This document shows positions 12,901 through 53,576 of a DNA stretch of 64,000 nucleotides, in pieces. The DNA comes from Tretioscincus oriximinensis. Its lineage: Eukaryota; Chordata; Lepidosauria; Squamata; Gymnophthalmidae. The notes beneath the pieces are model-generated. The model saw only the letters and a program-made list of their open reading frames with translations. It made no database searches and had not been told where the DNA came from. Where the stretch lies: positions 329,509-393,508 of the forward strand of contig JAJVDF010000208.1 in assembly GCA_022410635.1 (NCBI GenBank). The letters run 5' to 3'. Both the position numbers and the translations under genes were made by a program. Positions within the stretch are counted from its first letter, which is position 1. The number at the start of each line of letters is the position of its first letter.

Positions 12901-14181
12901 GTGGCAATTGCTGGGGCTTCCTAGTGGCCTCTTTCTCTCCCAGCATGCCTTGAGGTTGTTGTCCAAGATGGCTGGAGTTTTGACCCTTTTAGCCAAAGGC
13001 CTCTAGAAGGAATTAGAAGCTCTTGCTTCTGCTACTTCCCCTGCCTTTCAATAAAGATGTACCCAGAATTCACGGCTGTGTCGCTTTCTTATGGGGTAGA
13101 GGCCTAAAGTATTTTCTGCCTGGTTGCAGGTGACGCGGAACATAAGCCATACATCTGTGGAGACGCCGATTCTGCCTCCACGGTCCTGGACGGCTCTGAA
13201 GACTATCTCATCTTAGCTTGCGACGGCTTTTACGACACGGTGAACCCTGACGAGGCGGTGAAGGTGGTGGCGGACCACCTGAAGGAAAACAACGGGGATA
13301 GCAGCATGGTGGCGCACAAGCTGGTGGCATCGGCCCGCGACGCTGGCTCCAGCGACAACATCACGGTCATTGTGGTTTTCCTCAGGGACATGAACGCCGT
13401 GGTTTGTACTAGCGAGGAGTCCGACTGGACAGAGAACTCATTCCAAGATGGACAAGAGGATAGTGGAGACGATAAAGAGAACCACGGCGAATGCAAGAGG
13501 TCCTGGCCTCAGCACCAGGTCTCCGCCCCCGCGGATCTAGGGTACGATGGGAGAGTAGATTCCTTCACGGACAGAACTACCCTGAGTGCAGGACCCGAAG
13601 TCAATCCCTTGGAAGACCCAGGCTACTTGGAACTGAGGAAAACGGAAGCTAGCAAACTCCAGAGTGCCAAACGCCTGTCCTCTGAGCAAGGGTTCAGGGC
13701 CGGAGTACCAAAGAGAGCGACGTTGGGCCAGAGTGTCTCGGCAGAGGAAGAGGTGGCGGAAGCCGATTCCACCCTTCCTGCAGAGAAGCAGAGCAACCTC
13801 CCAGAGCAGCTCGCCTCTCTTAGTGCCAGCTCGCCTGAGTACACCATGGTGAGCGATCTTCCCCGTTCAGGGCCCCCGGAAGAGGAACGGTTCAAGTCCT
13901 GGAGACGCAGAGCCTCCTTTTTCTCTCCGTTCCACTTTTGCGATCCGAAGCGGTGGCAGCGGCTGGCTAGACTCAAGCCGAAGCTGCACACGCTCCTCTT
14001 CGAGCGCCGGCTCTTGTCCAGCTCGAGTAGCAGCGCAAACGGCCGTCGAAGCAAGTTGATCAGGAGCTGCTTCTGGCAGGGCTTCTCTAGTTGTCACCAG
14101 GGTCGAGGCGAGAGTATTTTCCTGCTCAGGCAGAGTCCTTGTATACTAGATCCAGGGCTTTTGCGGCACTGTAAAAAATAA
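6834..14181 (+). CDS. PPM1E: PPM1E, PP2C-family Ser/Thr phosphatase (exons 2 to 7, 3' part of gene)
   Basis: This gene encodes a metal-dependent (Mg/Mn) protein phosphatase known in mammals as POPX1 or CaMKP-N. It dephosphorylates PAK kinases and CaM kinases and is mostly nuclear and neuronal. Six coding exons are visible at 6834-6952, 10991-11190, 11460-11648, 11849-11992, 12191-12284 and 13130-14181. All have AG/GT borders and consistent codon phase. Signature motifs appear in order: RRKMED before the catalytic core, FDGHGG (metal site), GDSQ, ACDGFYD and SDNITV. The catalytic region is nearly identical to the human protein. The tail after the [11 protein letters not shown] segment begins conserved and then diverges strongly. 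The N-terminal exon is outside the window. The paralogue PPM1F is excluded by the long C-terminal tail and by synteny with TRIM37. Confidence 0.96.
7340..7790 (+). repeat. CR1 LINE fragment with nested SINE-like piece
   Basis: The stretch has CR1 end-of-RT and 3'UTR words ('aaaccatgcatgggatgg', 'gctggacgagatggg'). They are interrupted near 7450-7530 by a SINE-tail-like 'gaactgggttcttatacccc'. It lies in PPM1E intron 2. Confidence 0.6.
8735..8822 (-). repeat. CR1 LINE 3' end
   Basis: This short reversed CR1 terminus starts 'acataagaacataagaagag' and includes 'catctagtccaacattctgt'. Confidence 0.75.
9090..9700 (-). repeat. degraded CR1-like fragments
   Basis: Two old reversed copies with recognisable words: 'ctgctggattgggccacaa' near 9190, and 'ccaccgattgcttctgggca' with 'cctcaagcagcagaaggcgg' near 9580-9620. 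Between them, at 9425-9470, a LINE tail reads 'gtacagggcggggtataaat'. Confidence 0.5.
10455..10737 (+). repeat. CR1 LINE 3'UTR
   Basis: The copy begins at 'ggtagctagcagcctgg' and ends 'tcctcttatgttcttatgg'. Internal CR1 3'UTR words ('gacaagttcatggatacca', 'ggtgggctctggccccattc') are intact. It lies in PPM1E intron 2. Confidence 0.8.
10991..11190 (+). CDS. PPM1E: PPM1E exon 3
   Basis: This exon is 200 nt. It encodes the start of the PP2C region, including [20 protein letters not shown]. The Met-Glu-Asp there is the first conserved acidic motif of the family. The acceptor is 'ccttacag' and the donor 'gtaaatgg'. Confidence 0.95.
11460..11648 (+). CDS. PPM1E: PPM1E exon 4 (DGHGG metal site)
   Basis: This exon is 189 nt, exactly 63 codons. 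It contains [17 protein letters not shown], whose aspartate and glycine bind the dimetal centre in PP2C enzymes, and ends KAARE. The acceptor is 'tcggcag' and the donor 'gtaagtga'. Confidence 0.96.
11849..11992 (+). CDS. PPM1E: PPM1E exon 5
   Basis: This exon is 144 nt, 48 codons. It encodes [15 protein letters not shown], then [14 protein letters not shown], and ends HKPDRE. These are the PP2C beta-strand core and the conserved Gly-Asp-Ser motif. Confidence 0.96.
12101..12143 (+). repeat. TGG microsatellite
   Basis: About 14 trinucleotide units of (TGG), with one interruption, in PPM1E intron 5. It lies 48 nt upstream of exon 6. Confidence 0.95.
12191..12284 (+). CDS. PPM1E: PPM1E exon 6
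   Basis: This exon is 94 nt. It encodes [20 protein letters not shown], then the [12 protein letters not shown] block typical of PP2C. The acceptor is 'gatttag' and the donor 'gtaggaaa'. It lies 48 nt after a TGG-rich microsatellite. Confidence 0.95.
12575..12848 (+). repeat. CR1 LINE 3'UTR
   Basis: This plus-strand copy has 'attagacaaattcatggaag', then 'ggcaggattcctgaaatacc' and 'gggctagatgggctatggga'. It lies in PPM1E intron 6. Confidence 0.75.
13130..14181 (+). CDS. PPM1E: PPM1E exon 7 (last coding exon)
   Basis: This exon is 1052 nt and ends at TAA 14179-14181. It encodes the rest of the phosphatase domain ([36 protein letters not shown]), then a long low-complexity tail. The first part of the tail ([38 protein letters not shown]) matches the mammalian protein. 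After about 13620 it diverges, with basic stretches such as [10 protein letters not shown] and GRRSKLIRS that could serve in nuclear targeting (inference). The short ending RHCKK differs from the human terminus. Confidence 0.94.
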
Positions 14182-16219
14182 CACGGTCCCTTGCGTTGTC
14201 CCCCTGCCCTCTCAATAGTCAGGCTAGGAGTTCACAGAGTGAGAAGTCACTAAAAAGGAGCATTTCCAGAACGGCGGGACAGCCGAATGTTCTTCTACTG
14301 TAAATAGATCCTAGGAACTAAAAAACATGTTTCGATCTCAACGGAGACGGCCAAGAGCTCCGTCTCGTTCTCTCTCTCACACACACATGCAAATATATAT
14401 ATGTAGACACACACACACAACATAGGTCCATTTGCTAACAAGAACTGATCACTGCCATTGACCCACTAAGCTAAAACAAGAAAGTGTTATTTTTAGAGAC
14501 TGGAACTAAAAGAAATGTAACTCTGCTGAAGGAGTCTCTGTGGAGCCATATTTCCCGAAGGAGCCGGATCTGTGCGGAGCTGGACGGGGTCCTCATGATG
14601 CGATGGGGGTCTTTGTGGGGATCGGGCGGCTCTGGAAGTGGGTGAGTAAAAAGCCATAGGAGGGTTCAGCCCAGCACCTGAGCACTCCCTGACAGACGGA
14701 AATCAAAGTACGGAACCGACTTCCAACATTTTCTCCTCCGTCCTTCTAGCATGAAAAAAAAAGGAACTTCTTATTCTTGTTGTTTTAAAAGCTCGTTTCC
14801 TGTGGCGGAGTTGGAAACCGTACTGAAATCTTGATAGATTTGGAGTGCCTAGTAGCATTCGAGTCTTTTTAAGCAGAGCGAAGGACTAATGTGGAGTCTT
14901 AGTTTTAAACCTTTCCGCATCTTCGCCTTCCCCTCTGGTCCCTTTATCTCAGGTGTCAAGTGGATCAAGCGCTTGCCCAGGTGTGACGATATCTGGACAA
15001 ACTGCAGGGTTGAGACTCAGGAAAAGCCACCCGATGGAGCTGTAAATGCAAAAAAATGAATTTGAAAGTGGTTGTTCTGCACGGTCACTGGAGGGATTCA
15101 AGGTCACCCAATTGCTGTCCTTTCACCTGATGTGGGATGAAAAAAGGGGGCATCACTTTCAGCCGAAGAATAAAAAGCAAGTCGTAGGGTAGAAGAGGCC
15201 CCGGAGCTGCTACTGGTTGTTCGGACCACACGGGCTTAGAGAGATGGTTCCCTTTTACAACAGGCAGTCTTAGATGCTGCATTTCCGCCAATCTGCACAC
15301 ATTGCATTGCACAGATCATTCGGGAATCCTTCCTGTCTTGCTGGCTGCCTCCAGTCGAGCGGATTTGATGGAAAGTAAGATCCTGAAGTCTTCTCCCACT
15401 CCACCCGACAGATGCTCAGGTGCGTTCAGGTCCTACTTAGAAAGGCCCAAAGTGCAAAGGCAGCAGACGGACTCCGTAGGGCAGAGCAGCTCCCCTGCCT
15501 TAGCCGAGAAAGAGCAAAGGCCCTTCTTGGGATGTCCGAATTCCTAATTCATTGCCAGTTCTGAGCTCTTCCGTAAATGCAGGCATAATAGGAAAAGGAC
15601 GCTCACTAGCATGTGCTTTCATTGTTTTCTTTTATAAAAAAAATGAGTAAAATGAATAATAACAATAATATCCATTTCTGCGGGCTCACACACGGACGAT
15701 CTGCTGCTCATTCCATTCCTGTGCTCACCTGCCATTCATCCCTCGTTTGGCCCAGACCAATCGGAAGCCTCCATCGCCGCTTTCACGACATCCCTATACA
15801 GTACGTAGAATGCACCTGTCTTCAGCCATGGTAGAAATACATATTTAAAAGTAGTTGTTCTCAGTCCAGTATATGCTGCTCAATTCAACACACTAGGCAA
15901 AAAATTATAAAATTCTAATCATGGAGAAAAAAAACCGCTTTGTGACATGCTGTGTTTTCGATAGGAAGTAGTTCTCGTTCAGACTCCTGCGCCCTTATCT
16001 GCTGCTTGCTGACGTAAGCAATAAGCTCCCCTCCGAAATGAACGGTATCTTCAGTGTTCTGTACCTTGTATTTAGACCCCCGTAGCTGGTGAGGCTGTAC
16101 AAACGATTCTAGGTATCTAATTGTATTTATTAACTGTTGCTGTTGGTTGGTCTGTAAAAGTGTTTTGTAAATCTGTGTATTTCCAATGGTGACATTTGAT
16201 TCATTCGTGAAATCTTTCC

Positions 16220-16225
16220 AATAAA
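16220..16225 (+). terminator. PPM1E: candidate PPM1E polyadenylation signal
   Basis: A canonical AATAAA about 2.0 kb after the stop codon, followed by a 'gtgtccctcgcgttc' stretch. Use of this site is inferred. Confidence 0.5.
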
Positions 16226-16439
16226 GAGCTAACGTGTCCCTCGCGTTCCCCATCGCAATCTCATCGGCTGGGAAGCTGTGCAAGGAGATGCCAGAGGCCN
16301 GGGGGGGGGGGGGGGGGCTCATGAAATCCCTCACCCCAAAGCCACCTTGAACTACGGCAGAATTACGGCAAGAAATTATGGCAGGAGAGGGAACCAACCC
16401 GGGAAACTGACCAGCCTGCAGTGCTACCCTGATCCCTTG

Positions 16440-16676
16440 AAAATAAGACGTAGTAGAGGGTTTTGTCGAATTGCTAAATATACAGCGGCCCCAAAAGTAA
16501 GACGCAGCATAAGCTTTTATTTCTGGTGAGCTCCCCCTGGTGGCCGGAAATTGCAATACTGTTCAACAATAAGTGCGAATTCTTCTCCATGGAAAAATAA
16601 GACATAGTGCATCTTTGGGAGCAAAAATTAATATAATCCACTGTCTTATTTTTGGGGAAACACGGTATCACGTATC
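16440..16676. mobile_element. MITE-like DNA transposon remnant
   Basis: The stretch starts 'gaaaataagacgtagtagag' and ends 'gtcttatttttggggaaaca'. 'ataagac' words face each other at the two ends and recur inside. This is the look of a short non-autonomous DNA transposon. Its superfamily is not determined. Confidence 0.5.
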
Positions 16677-17665
16677 ACAGTCAGGTTACAGGCTACTGAG
16701 CTTTCCCCAAAATGCCCATCGCTTTGTGCTTCCCCTCACAAGCAAGTTAGGTGGCCCAGAGGAGAAGCATCCTGCTGCCTGCCTGGGTTCTTTCCTTCCT
16801 GGCTCAGGAAAAGGAAGTCCAAATGTGAGGGATCTTAATCCTCTCTATCAGCCCCCCTTGCGCCTGCCCTCTGTTGATAGTTTTCCCTTGGCCTGCCTGC
16901 AGGGGCTATCAAGCACACACCCCAAACAACTATGCAGTTTTATGTTTAGTGTTTACAAGGGGAAGAGCTCTTCCCCGCCACCAGAACTCTGTGATCGTGC
17001 NAGAGGATCTGAACCTCTGGTCCTGGCCAAGGCTAACGTGCGATGCCCAGGTGGAAAGGGAGGAGCCGGAGGGAAGAGGGGGCAACTCGGTTATACCTAC
17101 AACAGGAGGTCCGTGTGCCTTGCCTCTCCTGGAGAAGCCCTTGATTGGGGGGAGGTGTGGCCCCCCTGGTCCCACGGTTTACATCACGGGCTTAGTGGGA
17201 CTTCAGTGGCCCAGCTTAGCATGACAGAAAGTCTCAGGCTCAGATAACATCACCTTCCACTCCAGTGGTCAGTGGACCAACACTGGGCGCAACTTCCAAG
17301 GCAGCTGGGGTGGCCCAGGAGCCACATTCAGGCAGGAGCATCCTAGCCTGGCTTGGGGAAGGCAAATGTCTTCTATTCCTGCCAGTATTAAGCAGTGGAC
17401 CTGCTGAACTCTGTTCCTGGCTGTCGGCTTGTTTTTCCCCCAACCGAAAAAACCAGGAAAAGATCATCCTAGTTTCTCCATTGTTAGGACGCCGTCCTTC
17501 TAACCGCGCCAAGCTCCCTGCCAAGCTCTCGACAAAGAAAACCGCTCCTGCTGTCACAGAACAAACGAAATGGGTCAGTGAAAGTAAACAAGCGCCGGTT
17601 GAAACCTGTTCACAGTTTTGTTCCTATAGCTTACAAGTTCGGTAGGAATCCTGTACTAGCCATAT

Positions 17666-17675
17666 TTTATTTATT
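17666..17675 (-). terminator. TRIM37: candidate distal TRIM37 polyadenylation signal
   Basis: Overlapping AATAAATAAA on the minus strand. If used, the TRIM37 3'UTR would reach to within 60 bp of the plus-strand AATAAA at 17732-17737, making the genes nearly or actually overlap at their ends. Confidence 0.3.
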
Positions 17676-17731
17676 AAAGTTGCTCGCAAGAGGTAAGGAC
17701 TGTGTTCCACTCCTGCCTATATCTTAATCTT

Positions 17732-17737
17732 AATAAA
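17732..17737 (+). terminator. PPM1E: candidate distal PPM1E polyadenylation signal
   Basis: A canonical AATAAA followed by 'tgtcaaatgtgcctctctgg', a plausible GT-rich downstream element. It lies 3.55 kb after the PPM1E stop. Confidence 0.35.
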
Positions 17738-18139
17738 ATGTCAAATGTGCCTCTCTGGTCTGCTTATTTCAATGCAAATAACCAGGGCGAACAGCGGGTT
17801 GTCTTAGGCTCAGGGGGCCAGGCAAGGTCTGTTCCCCATCAGGAGCCATCTTGCAAATATTCTTGTGCAACAAGCAGACAGATTTGCACACAAGATAAAC
17901 AGCAAAATATTCAAAGTTTTCAAAGGAGGCCCACAAAGCTATTCCTGACACACACACCTGAGGGAGAAGCAAACCAGAGACCAGATGGAAGCGAACAGGT
18001 CGATCCTTGTTTTCTAAGGCATTATGGGAAGAGCGGGGTGGGTACCCTCTCTTTGTGACCAGGCCTCTCCAAAGCTCAAGCCACAGGAGGTCCCCCTTGG
18101 CGCACTGCTTGGGGTTCAGTCAAAGTAATGGAGCTCCAA

Positions 18140-18723
18140 GCATCCAAACGTCCATCTCCATTTTATTCGTTAAAAGTGCAAACCATTTCCAACTGCACGC
18201 ACATGAACCGGTACAGTATTCGGGCACCGCAGTGGACAGGCCACTCTTTTCAGGGCGGCGTCCAGGAGGACCCACAAGGACAGGCAACTAACAGTGAAGA
18301 ACAGTAATTCATGCTTTTCGCAAACGCAACCATTTGAGTTCCACGTCACCCTCGGCAGCTCAAAGGCCTCGCTGCCAAGGGCCCCTTTGGCAACAAGTGT
18401 TTCTGACCGGCAGGAAACGGGGATCACAGGAAGGGAAGGGAAAGAGGCTTTAGTGTCAGCCCACTGGGGTGGCTGGGCAGCCCCCTCCCCTCTCCAGGCT
18501 CAGCACCGCGGCTGAAACGCCCGACCCCTTTTGGAGGCACGGTGGTGCAGATGTGGCAGAGAGAGAGTTTGACAAGCACGACAGCAGGGTTCTCAGCAGA
18601 TGTGGAATGACGGGGTGAACGGACACAAGGCGTTACCAGGAACAGGTGAACCACGTGGGGCCCCACGGTGCTGCCTTCCACCATCTCCAGTGGGCGCCAG
18701 GATGGGAATCCGTCACCCATGTT

Positions 18724-18726
<3 letters not shown>
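18140..18726 (-). other. TRIM37: TRIM37 exon 25: stop codon and 3'UTR
   Basis: The acceptor 'ctttctggcacag' precedes 18727. The first base of this exon, at 18727, completes an AGG arginine codon with the AG from exon 24, and TAG follows at once (18724-18726). The rest is 3'UTR, ending near the AATAAA at 18162-18167. A short SINE-head-like 'ggaggcacggtggtgcag' on the plus strand lies at about 18533-18550. Confidence 0.75.
18162..18167 (-). terminator. TRIM37: candidate TRIM37 polyadenylation signal
   Basis: Minus-strand AATAAA about 560 bp beyond the TRIM37 stop codon, followed by a GT-rich stretch ('ggacgtttggatgcttgg'). This is the nearest good signal for the transcript that uses exon 25. 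Confidence 0.5.
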
Positions 18727-51041
<32,315 letters not shown>

Positions 51042-51817
51042 GGCTCCCTCAGGCGGGGGCTGCAGCCACAGCAACCCGCCCAGCCCAGGCCGCGCTTTTT
51101 TCGCCCTCAGGGGAAGCGGGGGGGGGGGGGCGAGCGAGGATATTGTTGTTTTTCTTCAGAAAAAGCGTCCACAGGAATATGAACGCGGAGGGGCGTTGAG
51201 GAAAGGAAGGGGGGGTTGATGCCGCCGGCCCATTTTGTCCTCGTCCCCCCTCCCCTGAGGAAAACACTGGGAATTAACGGCAAAGGAAACCAACAGGCCC
51301 CTCGAAGAGGGAGGGGGGCGAGGCTGCTGCTGAGAGACCGTAACGGGCACAGCCGGCGGCGGCGGCGAGGGGCTCCGCACATACAGCGCATGCGCCGCCG
51401 TCACTCTCTGAAACCGTCGGAGTAGCGCCGCATTAAGCCGGCACGAGCCCCTGCGACCCACGGGGAAGCTGTGCGCGTGCGCCGCGTATTCCCAACTTCC
51501 CCCTAGTTCCCCGCCTTTTTTTTTTTCGCCTTTTTTTTTTACGGCCAGGGCGGGGAAGGGAAGCAGAAGAGACGGATTGCGCTTAGTACGCATGCGCCCC
51601 CTCTTCTCTTCCCCCCCCCCTCTCTCTTTCTTGCAGGTTCCTCCTCCTCCACGTTGTGTCCTAGAGAGCACCGGTTTCCTCTCTCCTTGGGAGCAGCTGG
51701 NTTAGGATGGGTATTTTGGAAATATTGGAGATATATTGGGAATTTACGCTTTTAAGAAGGGTTTTCAAGTTCCGCATCCGATCTCAAGCACTTCCTATTC
51801 CTAGTGAAGATTTGCTT

Positions 51818-52047
51818 AGCCAGTTTGGTGTAGTGGTTAGAGTGTGGGACTCTTATCTGGGCGTCTCCGGGTTCAATTCCCCATTCCCCCGTGAAAGCCA
51901 GCTGGGTTGACCTTGGGCCAGTCACAGTTCTTTAGGCCTCTCTCAGCCCCACCTACTTCACAGGGTCTCTGTTGTGGAGAAAGCAACCATATAGTTGGCT
52001 GCCCTGAGACCTTCAGGTATAGGGCAGGATAGAAGTTTACATAAATG
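51818..52047 (+). repeat. tRNA-derived SINE with pol III boxes
   Basis: The head 'tggtgtagtggttagag' resembles an A box and 'gggttcaattcc' a B box. They are followed by the conserved 'ctctcagccccacctacttc' body and a 'tatagggcaggatagaag' tail. Same family as the two reversed copies in TRIM37 intron 2. Confidence 0.8.
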
Positions 52048-52649
52048 AAAAGTCCTTTGGCCAAGTTAACTTTCCAGATCGTTGCATCCTGTATAGATGG
52101 GTGCCAGTTGTCAAGAATAACAAACCACCAGCTTTTGGTTTCTCTTCAGGTAGAATTTTTGTTTCCCGCTTTATGGGTATCACTTGTATTTCTGCCTGCT
52201 TTTCTATGCTGTTTTTTCACAATGACAAGTGCCTACTGTAAAAGCTTGGAGGCCCAGCAGCTTCACCAAGTAGCAGTAGCAGCAGTCAAAACATGAAATG
52301 AAACAGGAGCTGACAGCAGGGCCTGCTGGGAAGTGTAGTCTGAACAGCAGGCAGCCTCTTTGACCCAGCCCATATGGGGTCCTGCCCTGCAGACTACAGC
52401 TCCCAGCCTGCACCTGGGCAAGAGGATGCCTTAGCCAATCTGCACTCAGCCCACAGAAACATTTTTTCTGCTAACAAGAAATTGCCTGGGGGATCTATGG
52501 TTTTGCTAACCTTTTTTAAAAAAGTGAAAAGAGCTACAGCTTTAAATGAGTGTGGAAAAGAGAATGTTTCAGCAAGTGCAATTTATAATGCTCACAACAT
52601 CTAATGAAACATTTTCCATACTCAAAGCTTGCAGTTTTCCTCTGTTTAC

Positions 52650-52860
52650 TAGGTACTAGGATGGATGTCTGGATGCTGCCTCCGGGATGGAGCAACAGGC
52701 AGGACTCCTGAAATGCCATTTGCAGGGAGCCATGAACAGGTGCATATTTTGCTTTTCTCTGTTCAGACTGCCCAGGGGCATCTGGTGGGCCTCGGTGGGG
52801 GACAGAAGGCTGCACTAGATGGGCTCTGGCCCGATCCAGGATGGCTCTTATGTTTTTTGT
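52650..52860 (+). repeat. CR1 LINE 3'UTR
   Basis: Plus-strand copy from 'actaggatggatgtctggat' to 'ggatggctcttatgtt', with 'gggatggagcaacaggcagg' intact. Confidence 0.85.
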
Positions 52861-53576
52861 TCCTGGCAACCCTACTCAATATTATGGCACCAGTAGGCTT
52901 TAGCCTGGTGCACTCTGGGAAATGCACTCACAGCAGATCTCCCCCAGTTCATGAGTGAAACCCTATAGATTGCATTTTGATTACAATTAAACTGCTTATG
53001 CTCAGAAAAGTTTGGGAAAAAATAAAGGGTTGTCTGGATTAATAAAATCCAGCGTGTCACATCCCCAATGAAACCTGCTGGCTAAAACTGCAGAGTTTTA
53101 ATGCAAGCGCCTAGTTCTGCCGTGTGACCATTTCTGCCACTAGTGATGGCATGCAACTGGTTGCCCACTGGGGAAATGACTTCAAACGAGGCCTGATGCC
53201 TCTAAATACAGCTGAAAGCAGGTGAGCATTTATCTTCGCCCAGTTGCAATTGATGGGCCACTGGGTGAAACAGGAGGATCACCTATGTAGACTGTGTCTG
53301 GTTCCAGCAAAGCTACTCTGGTATTTTCTAATGAAACATTCTTCAATATAGAATATTTCCAGTGCCAACCTTCGAAACTATCATTTTACTTGTGTAGAAG
53401 AAACAGCAAGCCAGCTCTGTCACTCATAAATTCAGTACAACACTGAAACAACATTTTACAGACCAAAAGTTTGGTTGCAATAATTTTGTGGTCTNCAGTC
53501 AGAAAAACCCATAAAGGAAAGAAGAAAGTAAGGCAGGCATCACCTCTTTCAGTCACTGCATAGTCAAATGTTCATC

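Larger units (their letters stand above)
14182..17760 (+). other. PPM1E: PPM1E 3'UTR and candidate end region
   Basis: No coding sequence follows the PPM1E stop. The first 2 kb is unique-looking and AT-rich in places, with CA repeats near 14380-14420, and fits a 3'UTR. A good AATAAA lies at 16220-16225 and a second at 17732-17737. A G-run at 16301-16317 and a MITE-like repeat at 16440-16676 lie between them, so I favour the first site as the main end. Confidence 0.6.
51651..53550. other. TRIM37 - SKA2 intergenic region
   Basis: Besides the SINE (51818-52047) and CR1 copy (52650-52860) listed separately, I see no gene here. TRIM37 begins on the left and SKA2 ends on the right, both on the minus strand. 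Confidence 0.6.
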
